From: Parvibaculum sp.
GTDB lineage: Bacteria; Pseudomonadota; Alphaproteobacteria; Parvibaculales; Parvibaculaceae
Direction: 5' to 3'
Length of the DNA stretch: 6,317 bases
NCBI GenBank assembly: GCA_014359855.1
Contig: JACIYQ010000236.1
Span: 1 to 6,317, forward strand
Made by a program: the position numbers and the translations under genes. Below, piece after piece: positions 1 to 5,772 of the stretch. How positions within the stretch are numbered: the stretch's first letter is position 1; every line of letters begins with the position of its first letter. Below the pieces are notes generated by a model that did no database searches, was not told the DNA's origin, and was given only the letters and a program-made list of their open reading frames with translations.

Positions 1-1833
1 AAGGTGAAGCTTCTGCCCGACAGCCCCGGCGTCTACCGCATGTACGACGCGAAGGGCGAGCTTCTCTATGTCGGCAAGGCGCGCAGCCTGAAGAAGCGGG
101 TCGCGAGTTACGCCAAGCTTGGCGGCCATTCCAACCGCATCGCCCGCATGATCGCCTCGACCGCGCAGATGGAGTTCATCTCCACGGCGACCGAGACCGA
201 CGCCCTGCTGCTCGAAGCCAATCTCATCAAGCGGCTCAAGCCCCGCTACAACGTGCTCATGCGGGACGACAAGTCGTTCCCCTACATCCTGTTGACGGGA
301 GATCACGCCTTTCCGCAGGTCGTGAAACATCGCGGTTCCCGCTCGCGTCCGGGCGATTATTTCGGCCCCTTCGCAAGCGCCGGTGCGGTGACGGCAACGC
401 TCAACGCCCTGCAAAAGGCCTTCCTGCTGCGCTCCTGTTCCGACAGCGTCTTCGAAAGCCGCACGCGCCCCTGCCTCCTCTTCCAGATCAAACGGTGCAG
501 CGCGCCCTGCACGGGCGAGATCGACGAAAAGGGTTATGCCGAACTCGTCGCCGAGGCGGGCGCCTTCCTCAAGGGGCGCAGCCGCAAGACGCAGCAGCAG
601 CTCGTCCAACTGATGGACAAGGCCTCCGCCGATCTCGACTTCGAGCGCGCCGCGATCTATCGCGACCGCATCAGGGCGCTCACCCATATCCAGCAGCATC
701 AAGGCATCAACCCCCGCACTGTGACCGAAGCCGACGTCTTCGCCGCCTGGTCCGAGGGTGGGCAGACCTGCGTGCAGGTCTTCTTCTTCCGCGCCGGCCA
801 GAACTGGGGCAACCGTGCTTACTTCCCGCGCCACGACAGGGAACTGTCGACGGAAGAAGTGCTCGATGCCTTCCTCGCCCAGTTCTACGAAGACCGCCCG
901 CCGCCGCGTATGGTGCTGCTGAGCCATGAGGTGCCGGGCCAGGCCCTCCTCGCCGAGGCCCTCACCATCCGCGGCGGACGCAAGGTCGCCGTCGGCATGC
1001 CCCGGCGCGGCGAGAAACGCGAACTGGTCGATCACGCCCTCACCAATGCGCGCGAGGCGCTCGGCCGCCGCCTCGCCGAAAGCTCGACGCAGCGCAAGCT
1101 CCTCGAAGGCGTCGCCGAAGTCTTCGGCCTTGAGCAGCCGCCGCGCCGTATCGAGGTCTACGACAACAGCCATATCTCGGGCACCAAACCCGTCGGCGGC
1201 ATGATCGTCGCGGGTCCCGAAGGCTTCATGAAAAACCAGTACCGGAAGTTCAACATCAAGGGCGAGGACATCGAGCCGGGCGACGACTACGCCATGATGC
1301 GCGAGGTGCTGACCCGCCGCTTCACCCGCCTGCTGAAGGAAAGCGAGAGCGCCGCGCATGACGAAACGCTCTGGCCCGACCTCATCCTGATCGACGGCGG
1401 CGCCGGCCAGTTGAAGGTCGCGCTGGAGGTTCTGGCGGAACTCGGCATCGGCAATGTGCTGGCGGTGGGCGTCGCCAAGGGCCCGGAACGCGATGCGGGC
1501 CGCGAACGTTTCTTCATGGCCGGGCGGCAGGACTTCATGATGGAGCCGCGTAACCCCGTCCTCTACTACCTCCAGCGCCTGCGCGACGAGGCGCATCGCT
1601 ATGCGATCGGCAGCCACCGCGCGCGCCGCTCGAAGGCGATCGGCGTCAATCCTCTGGACGAGGTGCCCGGCATCGGCCCGGGCCGCAAACGCGCCCTGTT
1701 GCAGCATTTCGGCTCCGCCCGCGCCGTCGCCCGCGCCGGCCTATCCGATCTCGAAACCGTGGACGGCATCAGCGCGAAGGTGGCGCGTGCCATTTACGAT
1801 CACTTTCACGGAAATCCGGACAACCCTTCTTGA
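1..1833 (+). CDS. uvrC: UvrABC excinuclease subunit C (5'-truncated by window edge)
   Basis: UvrC makes both incisions, 3' and 5' of a lesion, in nucleotide excision repair after UvrA/UvrB recognise damage; it is cytosolic. Residues are numbered from the GTG at position 4. The N-terminal GIY-YIG nuclease has GVY at 9-11, YVG at 22-24, R32 and E71. Four cysteines (C145, C157, C165, C169) have the 12/8/4 spacing I recall for the Fe-S ligands of E. coli UvrC. A UvrB-binding UVR segment lies near 197-232. The RNase H-like nuclease domain shows YDNSH (D387), GDDY (D427/D428), IDGGAGQ (D464) and EAHR (H531). Two helix-hairpin-helix motifs end the protein (PGIGPG at 555-560 and about 580-602). The GTG is not a convincing start: the frame is open to base 1, and homologues have about 15 or more residues before the SPGVYRM motif, so the true start lies upstream of the window. 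The stop is TGA at 1831-1833. Confidence 0.97.
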   Translation, partial: KVKLLPDSPGVYRMYDAKGELLYVGKARSLKKRVASYAKLGGHSNRIARMIASTAQMEFISTATETDALLLEANLIKRLKPRYNVLMRDDKSFPYILLTGDHAFPQVVKHRGSRSRPGDYFGPFASAGAVTATLNALQKAFLLRSCSDSVFESRTRPCLLFQIKRCSAPCTGEIDEKGYAELVAEAGAFLKGRSRKTQQQLVQLMDKASADLDFERAAIYRDRIRALTHIQQHQGINPRTVTEADVFAAWSEGGQTCVQVFFFRAGQNWGNRAYFPRHDRELSTEEVLDAFLAQFYEDRPPPRMVLLSHEVPGQALLAEALTIRGGRKVAVGMPRRGEKRELVDHALTNAREALGRRLAESSTQRKLLEGVAEVFGLEQPPRRIEVYDNSHISGTKPVGGMIVAGPEGFMKNQYRKFNIKGEDIEPGDDYAMMREVLTRRFTRLLKESESAAHDETLWPDLILIDGGAGQLKVALEVLAELGIGNVLAVGVAKGPERDAGRERFFMAGRQDFMMEPRNPVLYYLQRLRDEAHRYAIGSHRARRSKAIGVNPLDEVPGIGPGRKRALLQHFGSARAVARAGLSDLETVDGISAKVARAIYDHFHGNPDNPS

Positions 1834-1905
1834 ATCCGGCTCTCCCCTCGCGACATTCGGGCTTGGGATGTTAAGCTGGCGCGATCACATCGGAGCGGAC
1901 CGCAC

Positions 1906-2526
1906 ATGGCGACCAACCTGCCCAATCTGCTGACTTACTTCCGCATCGCGCTGGTGCCCGCCATCGTGCTGTGCTTCTACATCCCCGGCTACACGTCGCA
2001 TTGGGTTGCGCTCGGGCTTTTCATCGTCGCGGCCATCACGGATTTTTTCGACGGCTATCTCGCACGCGCATGGGAACAGCAGTCCAATCTCGGCCGGATG
2101 CTCGATCCCATTGCCGACAAGCTGCTGGTCGCCGTCGTTCTGATCGCCCTCACCTGGCAGGGCGTCATCGCCGGATTTTCCCTGTGGGCCGCGATCATCA
2201 TTCTCTGCCGCGAGATTCTCGTCTCGGGCTTGCGCGAATTCCTGGCGGAGCTGCGCGTCAGCGTCCCCGTGACCCAGCTCGCGAAATGGAAGACGGCAAT
2301 CCAGATGGTCGCGCTGGGTTTCCTCCTCGCCGGTCCCGCCGCCGACAGGATCGTGCCCGGCACGACCGAAGCCGGCATCACCCTGCTCTGGGCGGCCGCG
2401 GTCCTCACGATCTACACAGGCATCGACTATTTCCGCGCCGGCGTGCAGCACCTGGGCGACAGCAAGCCGGAACACCGCCCGGCGGCGCCGTCGGCGGCGG
2501 CCACCGAACGGGAAGGACGGACGTGA
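1906..2526 (+). CDS. pgsA: CDP-diacylglycerol--glycerol-3-phosphate 3-phosphatidyltransferase (PGP synthase)
   Basis: This inner-membrane enzyme transfers the phosphatidyl group of CDP-diacylglycerol to glycerol-3-phosphate, giving phosphatidylglycerophosphate, the committed step to phosphatidylglycerol and cardiolipin. The CDP-alcohol phosphatidyltransferase signature DG-x2-AR-x8-G-x3-D-x3-D is complete (D49, G50, A53, R54, G63, D67, D71). The opening NLPNLLTYFRI and the block CREILVSGLREFLAEL (101-116) are typical of PgsA rather than of PssA or cardiolipin synthases. Hydrophobic segments lie around 12-25, 33-46, 72-83, 88-100, 132-143 and 156-170. The length, 206 aa, is slightly long for the family because of an Ala/Pro/Glu-rich polar tail from about 185 onward, probably disordered. 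The ATG at 1906 has GGAG at 1892-1895, ten bases upstream. The gene follows uvrC by 72 bp and its stop overlaps the start of moaD, so it is probably cotranscribed with moaD and moaE. Confidence 0.95.
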   Translation: MATNLPNLLTYFRIALVPAIVLCFYIPGYTSHWVALGLFIVAAITDFFDGYLARAWEQQSNLGRMLDPIADKLLVAVVLIALTWQGVIAGFSLWAAIIILCREILVSGLREFLAELRVSVPVTQLAKWKTAIQMVALGFLLAGPAADRIVPGTTEAGITLLWAAAVLTIYTGIDYFRAGVQHLGDSKPEHRPAAPSAAATEREGRT

Positions 2527-2774
2527 AGCTGCTTTATTTCGCCTGGGTCAGACAGAAAGCCGGTGTCGCGGAAGAGGACGTGACGCTGCCGGGCGATGTA
2601 CGCGACGTTTCGGGCGTCATCTCATGGCTCAGGACGCGCGGCGAAGGATACGAAGCGGCCTTCTGCGACCTCTCCGTTATTCGCTGCGCCGTCGATCAGG
2701 AACATGGCGGCTTCGACACGCCCGTCGCGGGCGCCGCCGAGATCGCCTTCTTTCCGCCGGTCACGGGGGGCTGA
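2523..2774 (+). CDS. moaD: Molybdopterin synthase small subunit (sulfur carrier)
   Basis: MoaD is the ubiquitin-like sulfur carrier of molybdopterin synthase. Its C-terminal glycine is adenylated by MoeB and thiocarboxylated, and it then donates sulfur to precursor Z (cPMP) in the MoaE active site. The 83-aa product is the expected size, begins with the beta-strand KLLYFAWVRQKAG and ends in the diagnostic PPVTGG with a terminal Gly-Gly. I start it at GTG 2523, which overlaps the pgsA stop by four bases (GTGA) and has AAGGA at 2513-2517, five bases upstream. The same frame stays open far upstream inside pgsA, but that part is out-of-frame pgsA sequence and not MoaD-like. The overlap suggests translational coupling to pgsA. 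moaE follows after 5 bp. This short gene is easily missed or over-extended by automatic calling. Confidence 0.94.
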   Translation: MKLLYFAWVRQKAGVAEEDVTLPGDVRDVSGVISWLRTRGEGYEAAFCDLSVIRCAVDQEHGGFDTPVAGAAEIAFFPPVTGG

Positions 2775-2779
2775 ATCTC

Positions 2780-3226
2780 ATGATCCGTGTACAGACCGAA
2801 GATTTCGACATCGGCGCCGAAGTCGCCGCGCTGACGGCGGGCCGCACCGATATCGGCGCGATCGTCACCTTCTCCGGCCTTGTCCGCGATGCCAATGGCG
2901 GTTCCGTCGCCTCCATGGAACTCGAACACTATCCCGGCATGACCGAAAAGGAGCTCGCCCGCATCGAGCGCGAAGCGAACGAGCGCTGGCCGCTGCAGGC
3001 AAGTCTCGTTATCCACCGCGTCGGCAAACTTCTGCCCGGGGATAACATTGTTTTGGTCGTCGCCGCCTCCGCGCACCGGCAGGCGGCCTTCGAGGCGGCG
3101 TCCTTTTTGATGGATTACTTGAAGACCCGCGCGCCCTTCTGGAAGCGCGAGGACACCGGCGGCGAAACCCGCTGGGTCGACGCCCGCGAGAGCGACGGCG
3201 TGGCGGCGGCGAAATGGAAAGTGTGA
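2780..3226 (+). CDS. moaE: Molybdopterin synthase catalytic (large) subunit
   Basis: MoaE forms the MoaE2-MoaD2 molybdopterin synthase, which inserts two sulfurs into cPMP to make the dithiolene of molybdopterin. The 148-aa protein matches the family length. Conserved elements are the GAIVTFSGLVRD strand-turn (26-37, with R36), the LEHYPGM motif (49-54 region), HRVGKLLPGD (79-88), H99-R100, and the catalytic block LKTRAPFWKRE with K115 and K122. These lysines have the seven-residue spacing of E. coli K119 and K126. The ATG at 2780 lies five bases after the moaD stop; a G6 run at 2765-2770 is the only Shine-Dalgarno-like sequence, nine bases upstream, so coupling to moaD is likely. The earlier frame extension from about 2624 runs through moaD out of frame and is not part of the protein. 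The stop TGA at 3224-3226 lies inside an 11-bp-periodic TGAC repeat. Confidence 0.96.
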   Translation: MIRVQTEDFDIGAEVAALTAGRTDIGAIVTFSGLVRDANGGSVASMELEHYPGMTEKELARIEREANERWPLQASLVIHRVGKLLPGDNIVLVVAASAHRQAAFEAASFLMDYLKTRAPFWKREDTGGETRWVDARESDGVAAAKWKV

Positions 3227-3251
3227 CGTTTTCGTGACATTCCGATGACAG
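3223..3251 (-). repeat. Three 7-bp direct repeats with 11-bp period, Pho-box-like
   Basis: On the + strand the core TGAC occurs at 3224, 3235 and 3246, exactly 11 bp apart. Read on the - strand the units are CTGTCAT (3251-3245), ATGTCAC (3240-3234) and ACGTCAC (3229-3223), separated by 4-bp spacers CGGA and GAAA. The first unit is identical to the 7-bp PhoB half-site CTGTCAT; the second matches 5 of 7 and the third 4 of 7. PhoB-family regulators bind tandem half-sites with this period. The location, at the end of moaE between convergent genes, is unusual for a promoter element, so function is uncertain. Confidence 0.4.
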
Positions 3252-3280
3252 TCGGGGCCGTTTATCCCCGCTTTCTGTCA
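3246..3280 (+). terminator. Possible weak terminator hairpin after moaE
   Basis: TGACAG (3246-3251) can pair with CTGTCA (3275-3280), and inside it CGGGG (3253-3257) pairs with CCCCG (3266-3270) around an 8-base loop. The two stems are joined by a 1-by-4 asymmetric internal loop. The downstream arm includes CTTTCT but no clean U-run, so this is a weaker candidate than the hairpin at 3315-3340. It would end the rightward uvrC/pgsA/moaDE transcript 20-55 bases after the moaE stop. Confidence 0.35.
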
Positions 3281-3314
3281 AATGATCCGCTTACAGATCG
3301 TCCATTCGGGCACG

Positions 3315-3340
3315 AAAAAGGGCGGCCCGAAGGCCGCCCC
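3315..3340 (-). terminator. Rho-independent terminator of ilvE
   Basis: Read on the - strand, the perfect 8-bp stem GGGCGGCC / GGCCGCCC encloses a TTCG tetraloop and is followed directly by five T (plus-strand A at 3315-3319). The C(UUCG)G loop is an exceptionally stable RNA tetraloop. The stem starts about 9 bases after the ilvE stop (3349-3351), the classic arrangement for an intrinsic terminator. On the + strand the same hairpin is followed only by CGATTT, so it may also stop the rightward operon, but less efficiently. Confidence 0.9.
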
Positions 3341-3348
3341 GATTTGCC

Positions 3349-4251
3349 TCAGCCGTTGACGGCTTTTGCCTGCGTCTGGTGCGCATGCACCGCGGCGACA
3401 TAGTCCTCATGCAGGTTCGCCGTGACCTCGCCCGGCGTGAACTTGTGCGGTCCGATCTCGCCCACCGGCGTCACTTCCGCTGCCGTGCCCGTGATGAAGC
3501 ATTCCGAAAAACCCGGCATCTCATCCGGCTTTATGTGTCGTTCGACGACTTCATAGCCGCGCGTCTTGGCAAGCGCGATCACCGTCTGGCGTGTGATGCC
3601 ATCGAGGAAGCAGTCGGGCTTCGGCGTGTGAATGACACCGTCCTTGACGAAGAAGATGTTGGCGCCAGTGGCTTCCGCGACATAGCCGCGATAGTCGTAC
3701 ATCAGCGCGTCGGCATAACCCTTGTTCTCCGCCGCATGCTTGGAGATCGTGCAGATCATGTAGAGCCCCGCGGCCTTCGCCATCGACGGCGCTGTCTCCG
3801 GCGACGGCCGCTTGTACTTCGCGATGTCGAGACGGATACCCTTCTTGCGCTGCTCGGGATCGAAATAGGACGGCCACTCCCACGCCGCGACGGCGAAGTT
3901 GATCCTGTTCTTCTGCGCGCTGACGCCCATCATCTCGCTGCCGCGCCATGCGACGGGACGGACATAACCGTCCGTCAGATTCTGCGCCCTCACGGCCGCG
4001 ATGCAGGCTTCGTCGATCTCCTCGACGCTGTAGGGAATCTCGAATCCGAGAATCCCGGCCGACCGGATCAGCCGTTCCGAATGTTCGCGCAGCTTGAAAA
4101 TTTCACCGCCATACATCCGGCATCCTTCGAATACGCAGCTTGCATAGTGGAGACCGTGAGTCAGCACATGCACCTTGGCGTCCGCCCAGGGAAGAAGCTC
4201 CCCGTTGAACCAGATGAAGCCGTCGCGTTTGTCGAAGGGAATGCCTGCCAT
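3349..4251 (-). CDS. ilvE: Branched-chain amino acid aminotransferase (class IV PLP enzyme)
   Basis: This cytosolic enzyme catalyses the last step of Ile, Leu and Val synthesis (and the first step of their breakdown), moving the amino group between glutamate and branched 2-keto acids with PLP. The 300-aa protein has the class IV features: HGLHYASCVFEG (32-43), the phosphate-binding R60 after REH, RPVAWRG (98-104), the PLP Schiff-base lysine K159 in MAKAAGLY, E193 in VAEATGANIF (pyridine-nitrogen contact), DCFLDGITRQT (213-223) and GTAAEVTPVGEIG (255-267). It resembles the alphaproteobacterial IlvE type; a D-amino-acid transaminase or aminodeoxychorismate lyase is less likely. I start it at ATG 4251, with AGGAA and then nine or so bases before it (CAGGAAACAG), because homologues begin MAGIPFDKRDG. 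The frame is open to an ATG at 4413, but those 54 extra residues are basic, low in conservation and lack a recognisable domain. It is monocistronic, with its own terminator. Confidence 0.95.
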   Translation of the reverse strand: MAGIPFDKRDGFIWFNGELLPWADAKVHVLTHGLHYASCVFEGCRMYGGEIFKLREHSERLIRSAGILGFEIPYSVEEIDEACIAAVRAQNLTDGYVRPVAWRGSEMMGVSAQKNRINFAVAAWEWPSYFDPEQRKKGIRLDIAKYKRPSPETAPSMAKAAGLYMICTISKHAAENKGYADALMYDYRGYVAEATGANIFFVKDGVIHTPKPDCFLDGITRQTVIALAKTRGYEVVERHIKPDEMPGFSECFITGTAAEVTPVGEIGPHKFTPGEVTANLHEDYVAAVHAHQTQAKAVNG

Positions 4252-4284
4252 GACCCTGTTTCCTGGTGTATTTCCGCTGTGGCC

Positions 4285-4312
4285 GGACGAACGCCATTTG
4301 GCTTTCCGGTCC
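4285..4312 (-). other. Imperfect hairpin in the ilvE 5' leader
   Basis: GGAC (4285-4288), GAA (4289-4291) and GCC (4293-4295) can pair with GTCC (4309-4312), TTC (4304-4306) and GGC (4300-4302), closing a 4-base loop at 4296-4299. There is one mismatch (4292/4303) and a two-base bulge (4307-4308). It lies 34 bases upstream of the ilvE ATG, in the probable mRNA leader. There is no U-run after it on the - strand, so it is not a terminator by itself. I know of no named riboswitch that it fits. Confidence 0.35.
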
Positions 4313-4368
4313 CTTGCGCCCCGCTTCACGGGAGATTTGCCGGAGACAACCTTCTCGGGCGAACATCC

Positions 4369-4397
4369 TTTATATTGGTTGGCAGATTCGACCTGCC
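4369..4397 (-). promoter_or_regulatory. Candidate ilvE promoter with inverted repeat over the -35
   Basis: On the - strand a good -10 hexamer, TATAAA (4374-4369), would place the transcript start near 4362 and give a leader of about 110 bases. At a 17-bp spacing the -35 is GGCAGG (4397-4392), a poor match to TTGACA. Covering it is a 17-bp inverted repeat GGCAG-N7-CTGCC (4381-4397). A poor -35 overlapped by a palindrome fits a promoter needing an activator or controlled by a repressor, but this is inference from sequence alone. Confidence 0.45.
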
Positions 4398-4428
4398 CGT
4401 CCTGGACGCCCATTCTGTCTCATGCAAT

Positions 4429-4456
4429 TTGTAACAGGTAGCACTCAGCGGAAAAT
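4429..4456 (+). promoter_or_regulatory. Candidate promoter of the MarR-family gene
   Basis: TTGTAA (4429-4434) and GAAAAT (4451-4456) are spaced 16 bp; each matches 4 of 6 bases of the sigma-70 consensus. Transcription would start near 4463, only about 15 bases before the ATG at 4479. The mRNA would then be nearly leaderless, in keeping with the lack of a Shine-Dalgarno sequence there. It is a moderate match in an AT-richer patch of otherwise GC-rich sequence. Confidence 0.4.
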
Positions 4457-4457
4457 A

Positions 4458-4474
4458 TGTCAACATGGCTGACA
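4458..4474. promoter_or_regulatory. Candidate MarR operator, inverted repeat TGTCA-N7-TGACA
   Basis: TGTCA (4458-4462) and TGACA (4470-4474) form a perfect 5-bp inverted repeat with a 7-bp spacer. It lies just after the putative -10 and over the expected transcription start, five bases before the start codon of the MarR-family gene. MarR proteins are dimers that commonly bind 16-20 bp palindromes in their own promoter, so autoregulation is a reasonable inference. Five-base arms can also occur by chance. Confidence 0.4.
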
Positions 4475-4478
4475 CAAA

Positions 4479-5000
4479 ATGGTAGTATCCGCCAAACATC
4501 CCGGAAAGCCTTCGGCTGACGGCCTTTCCGCCGCGGGCGACCGGCTGGCGGAGGCAATCGAACTTCTGTTCTTTGCCTACAGGGACTTCATCAGCGATCC
4601 CGACAAGCTCCTCGCCGAGTACGATTTCGGCCGCGCGCATCACCGCGTGGTGCACTTCGTGGGCCGCAACCCGGGCATCACCGTGGCGGAGCTGCTGAAC
4701 ATTCTGAGGATCACCAAACAGAGCCTCGCCCGCGTGCTGAAGCAGTTGATCGAGCGCGGCTTTGTGGTGCAGGAAACCGGCAAACAGGACCGTCGCCAGC
4801 GGCTTCTTTATCTGACGGCGTCCGGCCGCGAACTTGAGGAGCGCCTCGCCGCGCCCCAGCGCGCACGTGTCGCCGCCGCACTCGAAAATGCGGGGCCGGG
4901 CGCGGAGGAGGCCTGGCGCGAGGTCTTGCTTGGGCTCGTGAACGACGAAGACCGGACGGAGGTTGAACACCGGATCACCAGGGCGCCTGAACAGCGCTGA
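4479..5000 (+). CDS. MarR-family winged-helix transcriptional regulator (PetP-like)
   Basis: This is a probable DNA-binding dimer of 173 aa. The N-terminal helix (about 17-38) and C-terminal helices (about 115-165) fit the MarR dimerisation region. The winged helix spans about 52-118: a helix at HHRVVHFVGRNPG, the helix-turn-helix ITVAELLNILRITKQSLARVLKQLIERG (from residue 67), and the wing with D104, R105 and R106 followed by RLLYLTASG, the MarR DxRxxxLxLT pattern. The next gene is an OmpR-type response regulator 30 bp downstream; in Rhodobacter capsulatus a MarR-like gene, petP, precedes petR in this way, so PetP is the likely relative, but orthology is not proven. An in-frame TGA at 4470 makes ATG 4479 the first possible start. 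No Shine-Dalgarno precedes it, which suggests a leaderless or unusually started message. The ligand, if any, cannot be read from the sequence. Confidence 0.88.
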   Translation: MVVSAKHPGKPSADGLSAAGDRLAEAIELLFFAYRDFISDPDKLLAEYDFGRAHHRVVHFVGRNPGITVAELLNILRITKQSLARVLKQLIERGFVVQETGKQDRRQRLLYLTASGRELEERLAAPQRARVAAALENAGPGAEEAWREVLLGLVNDEDRTEVEHRITRAPEQR

Positions 5001-5030
5001 CACCCGGCGAAAAACGCCAGCGGAGAACGA

Positions 5031-5765
5031 ATGGCACATGCCGACGACATCGCAACGGCCAACCGGGCGGAGGGTGGAAAGACACCGCCCGCCGACGACG
5101 CGCCGCATATTCTGATCGTCGACGACGACCGGCGCATTCGCGAGTTGCTCAAGCGGTATCTCTCCGACAGCGGCTACCGCGTGACGGCGGCCGAACATGC
5201 CGCCGAGGCAAGGGCGCGCCTCGCAGGCATGGCTTTCGACCTCATCGTCATGGACGTAATGATGCCGGGCGAGAGCGGCCTCGATCTCACGCGTGATCTC
5301 CGCCGCACATCGAGTATACCCATTCTCATGCTCACGGCACGTGGTGAGGCGAGCGACCGTATCGATGGCCTCGAACGCGGCGTTGACGACTACCTTGCAA
5401 AGCCCTTCGAACCGCGTGAGCTCCTGCTGCGGATCGGAACGATCCTGCGCCGTGCGCAAGCGCCGGGCGCGCGCAAGCATGACGAGATTTCGCTGGGACC
5501 GTGCCGCTTCAACATCACGCGCGGAGAACTCTGGCATGGCGACCGGCAGATTCGTTTGACCACACGCGAAGTGCAACTCATGCGTATTTTCGCAGCCAAT
5601 CCCGGCAAACCCCTTTCGCGCCTCGACCTCTGCGACAACGAGGCGGCGGAGCGTTCGATCGACGTGCAGATCAACCGGTTGAGACGAAAGCTCGAGGCCG
5701 ACCCGAAGAACCCGCTTTACCTGCAAACGGTGCGTGGCGAAGGCTATGCGCTCATGCCGGACTGA
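5031..5765 (+). CDS. OmpR-family two-component response regulator (PetR-like)
   Basis: This 244-aa cytosolic transcription factor is activated by phosphorylation. The receiver domain (about 25-142) has the acidic pair D31/D32, the phosphoacceptor D75 in LIVMDVMMPG, the switch T102 and the conserved K124 in YLAKPFEPREL. The C-terminal winged-helix effector (about 150-243) has LTTREVQLMRIFAANPGKPLS, then RSIDVQINRLRRKLE as the recognition helix and TVRGEGYAL as the wing, as in OmpR/PhoB proteins. About 24 mostly polar residues precede the receiver domain. ATG 5031 is supported by GGAG at 5022-5025, five bases upstream. It lies 30 bp after the MarR gene and 7 bp before the kinase reading frame, so the three are probably one transcript. 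Similarity in arrangement to petPR of Rhodobacter, where PetR is linked to cytochrome bc1 expression, makes PetR the best guess; regulon and signal are unknown here. Confidence 0.93.
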   Translation: MAHADDIATANRAEGGKTPPADDAPHILIVDDDRRIRELLKRYLSDSGYRVTAAEHAAEARARLAGMAFDLIVMDVMMPGESGLDLTRDLRRTSSIPILMLTARGEASDRIDGLERGVDDYLAKPFEPRELLLRIGTILRRAQAPGARKHDEISLGPCRFNITRGELWHGDRQIRLTTREVQLMRIFAANPGKPLSRLDLCDNEAAERSIDVQINRLRRKLEADPKNPLYLQTVRGEGYALMPD

Positions 5766-5772
5766 TGCAGAG

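Noticed and set aside
4..6. GTG at position 4 as the start of uvrC.
   Set aside because: The frame is open to the window edge and UvrC normally has more residues before the SPGVYRM motif, so the gene is cut by the edge.
1834..1905. A promoter or terminator between uvrC and pgsA.
   Set aside because: TTGGGA (1863-1868) has no good -10 at the right spacing and there is no stable hairpin with a T-run; nothing beyond the pgsA ribosome site is supported.
1885..2475. A 196-codon - strand frame opposite pgsA.
   Set aside because: It is the antisense shadow of pgsA, composed mainly of Asp, Gly, Glu and Arg with no domain and no ribosome site.
4263..4366. A leader peptide for transcription attenuation of ilvE.
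   Set aside because: The frame from 4366 has no run of Ile, Leu or Val codons, no stop before ilvE, and no terminator with a U-run follows it.
4252..4413. A 54-residue N-terminal extension of IlvE starting at ATG 4413.
   Set aside because: The family begins at MAGIPFDKRDG; ATG 4251 has a good Shine-Dalgarno, and the extension would place the putative -10 TATAAA inside the coding region.
3379..4434. A 351-codon + strand frame opposite ilvE.
   Set aside because: It mirrors the codon structure of ilvE, which has full family motifs; the product is Arg/Asp/His-rich with no known motif and reads into the divergent promoter region.
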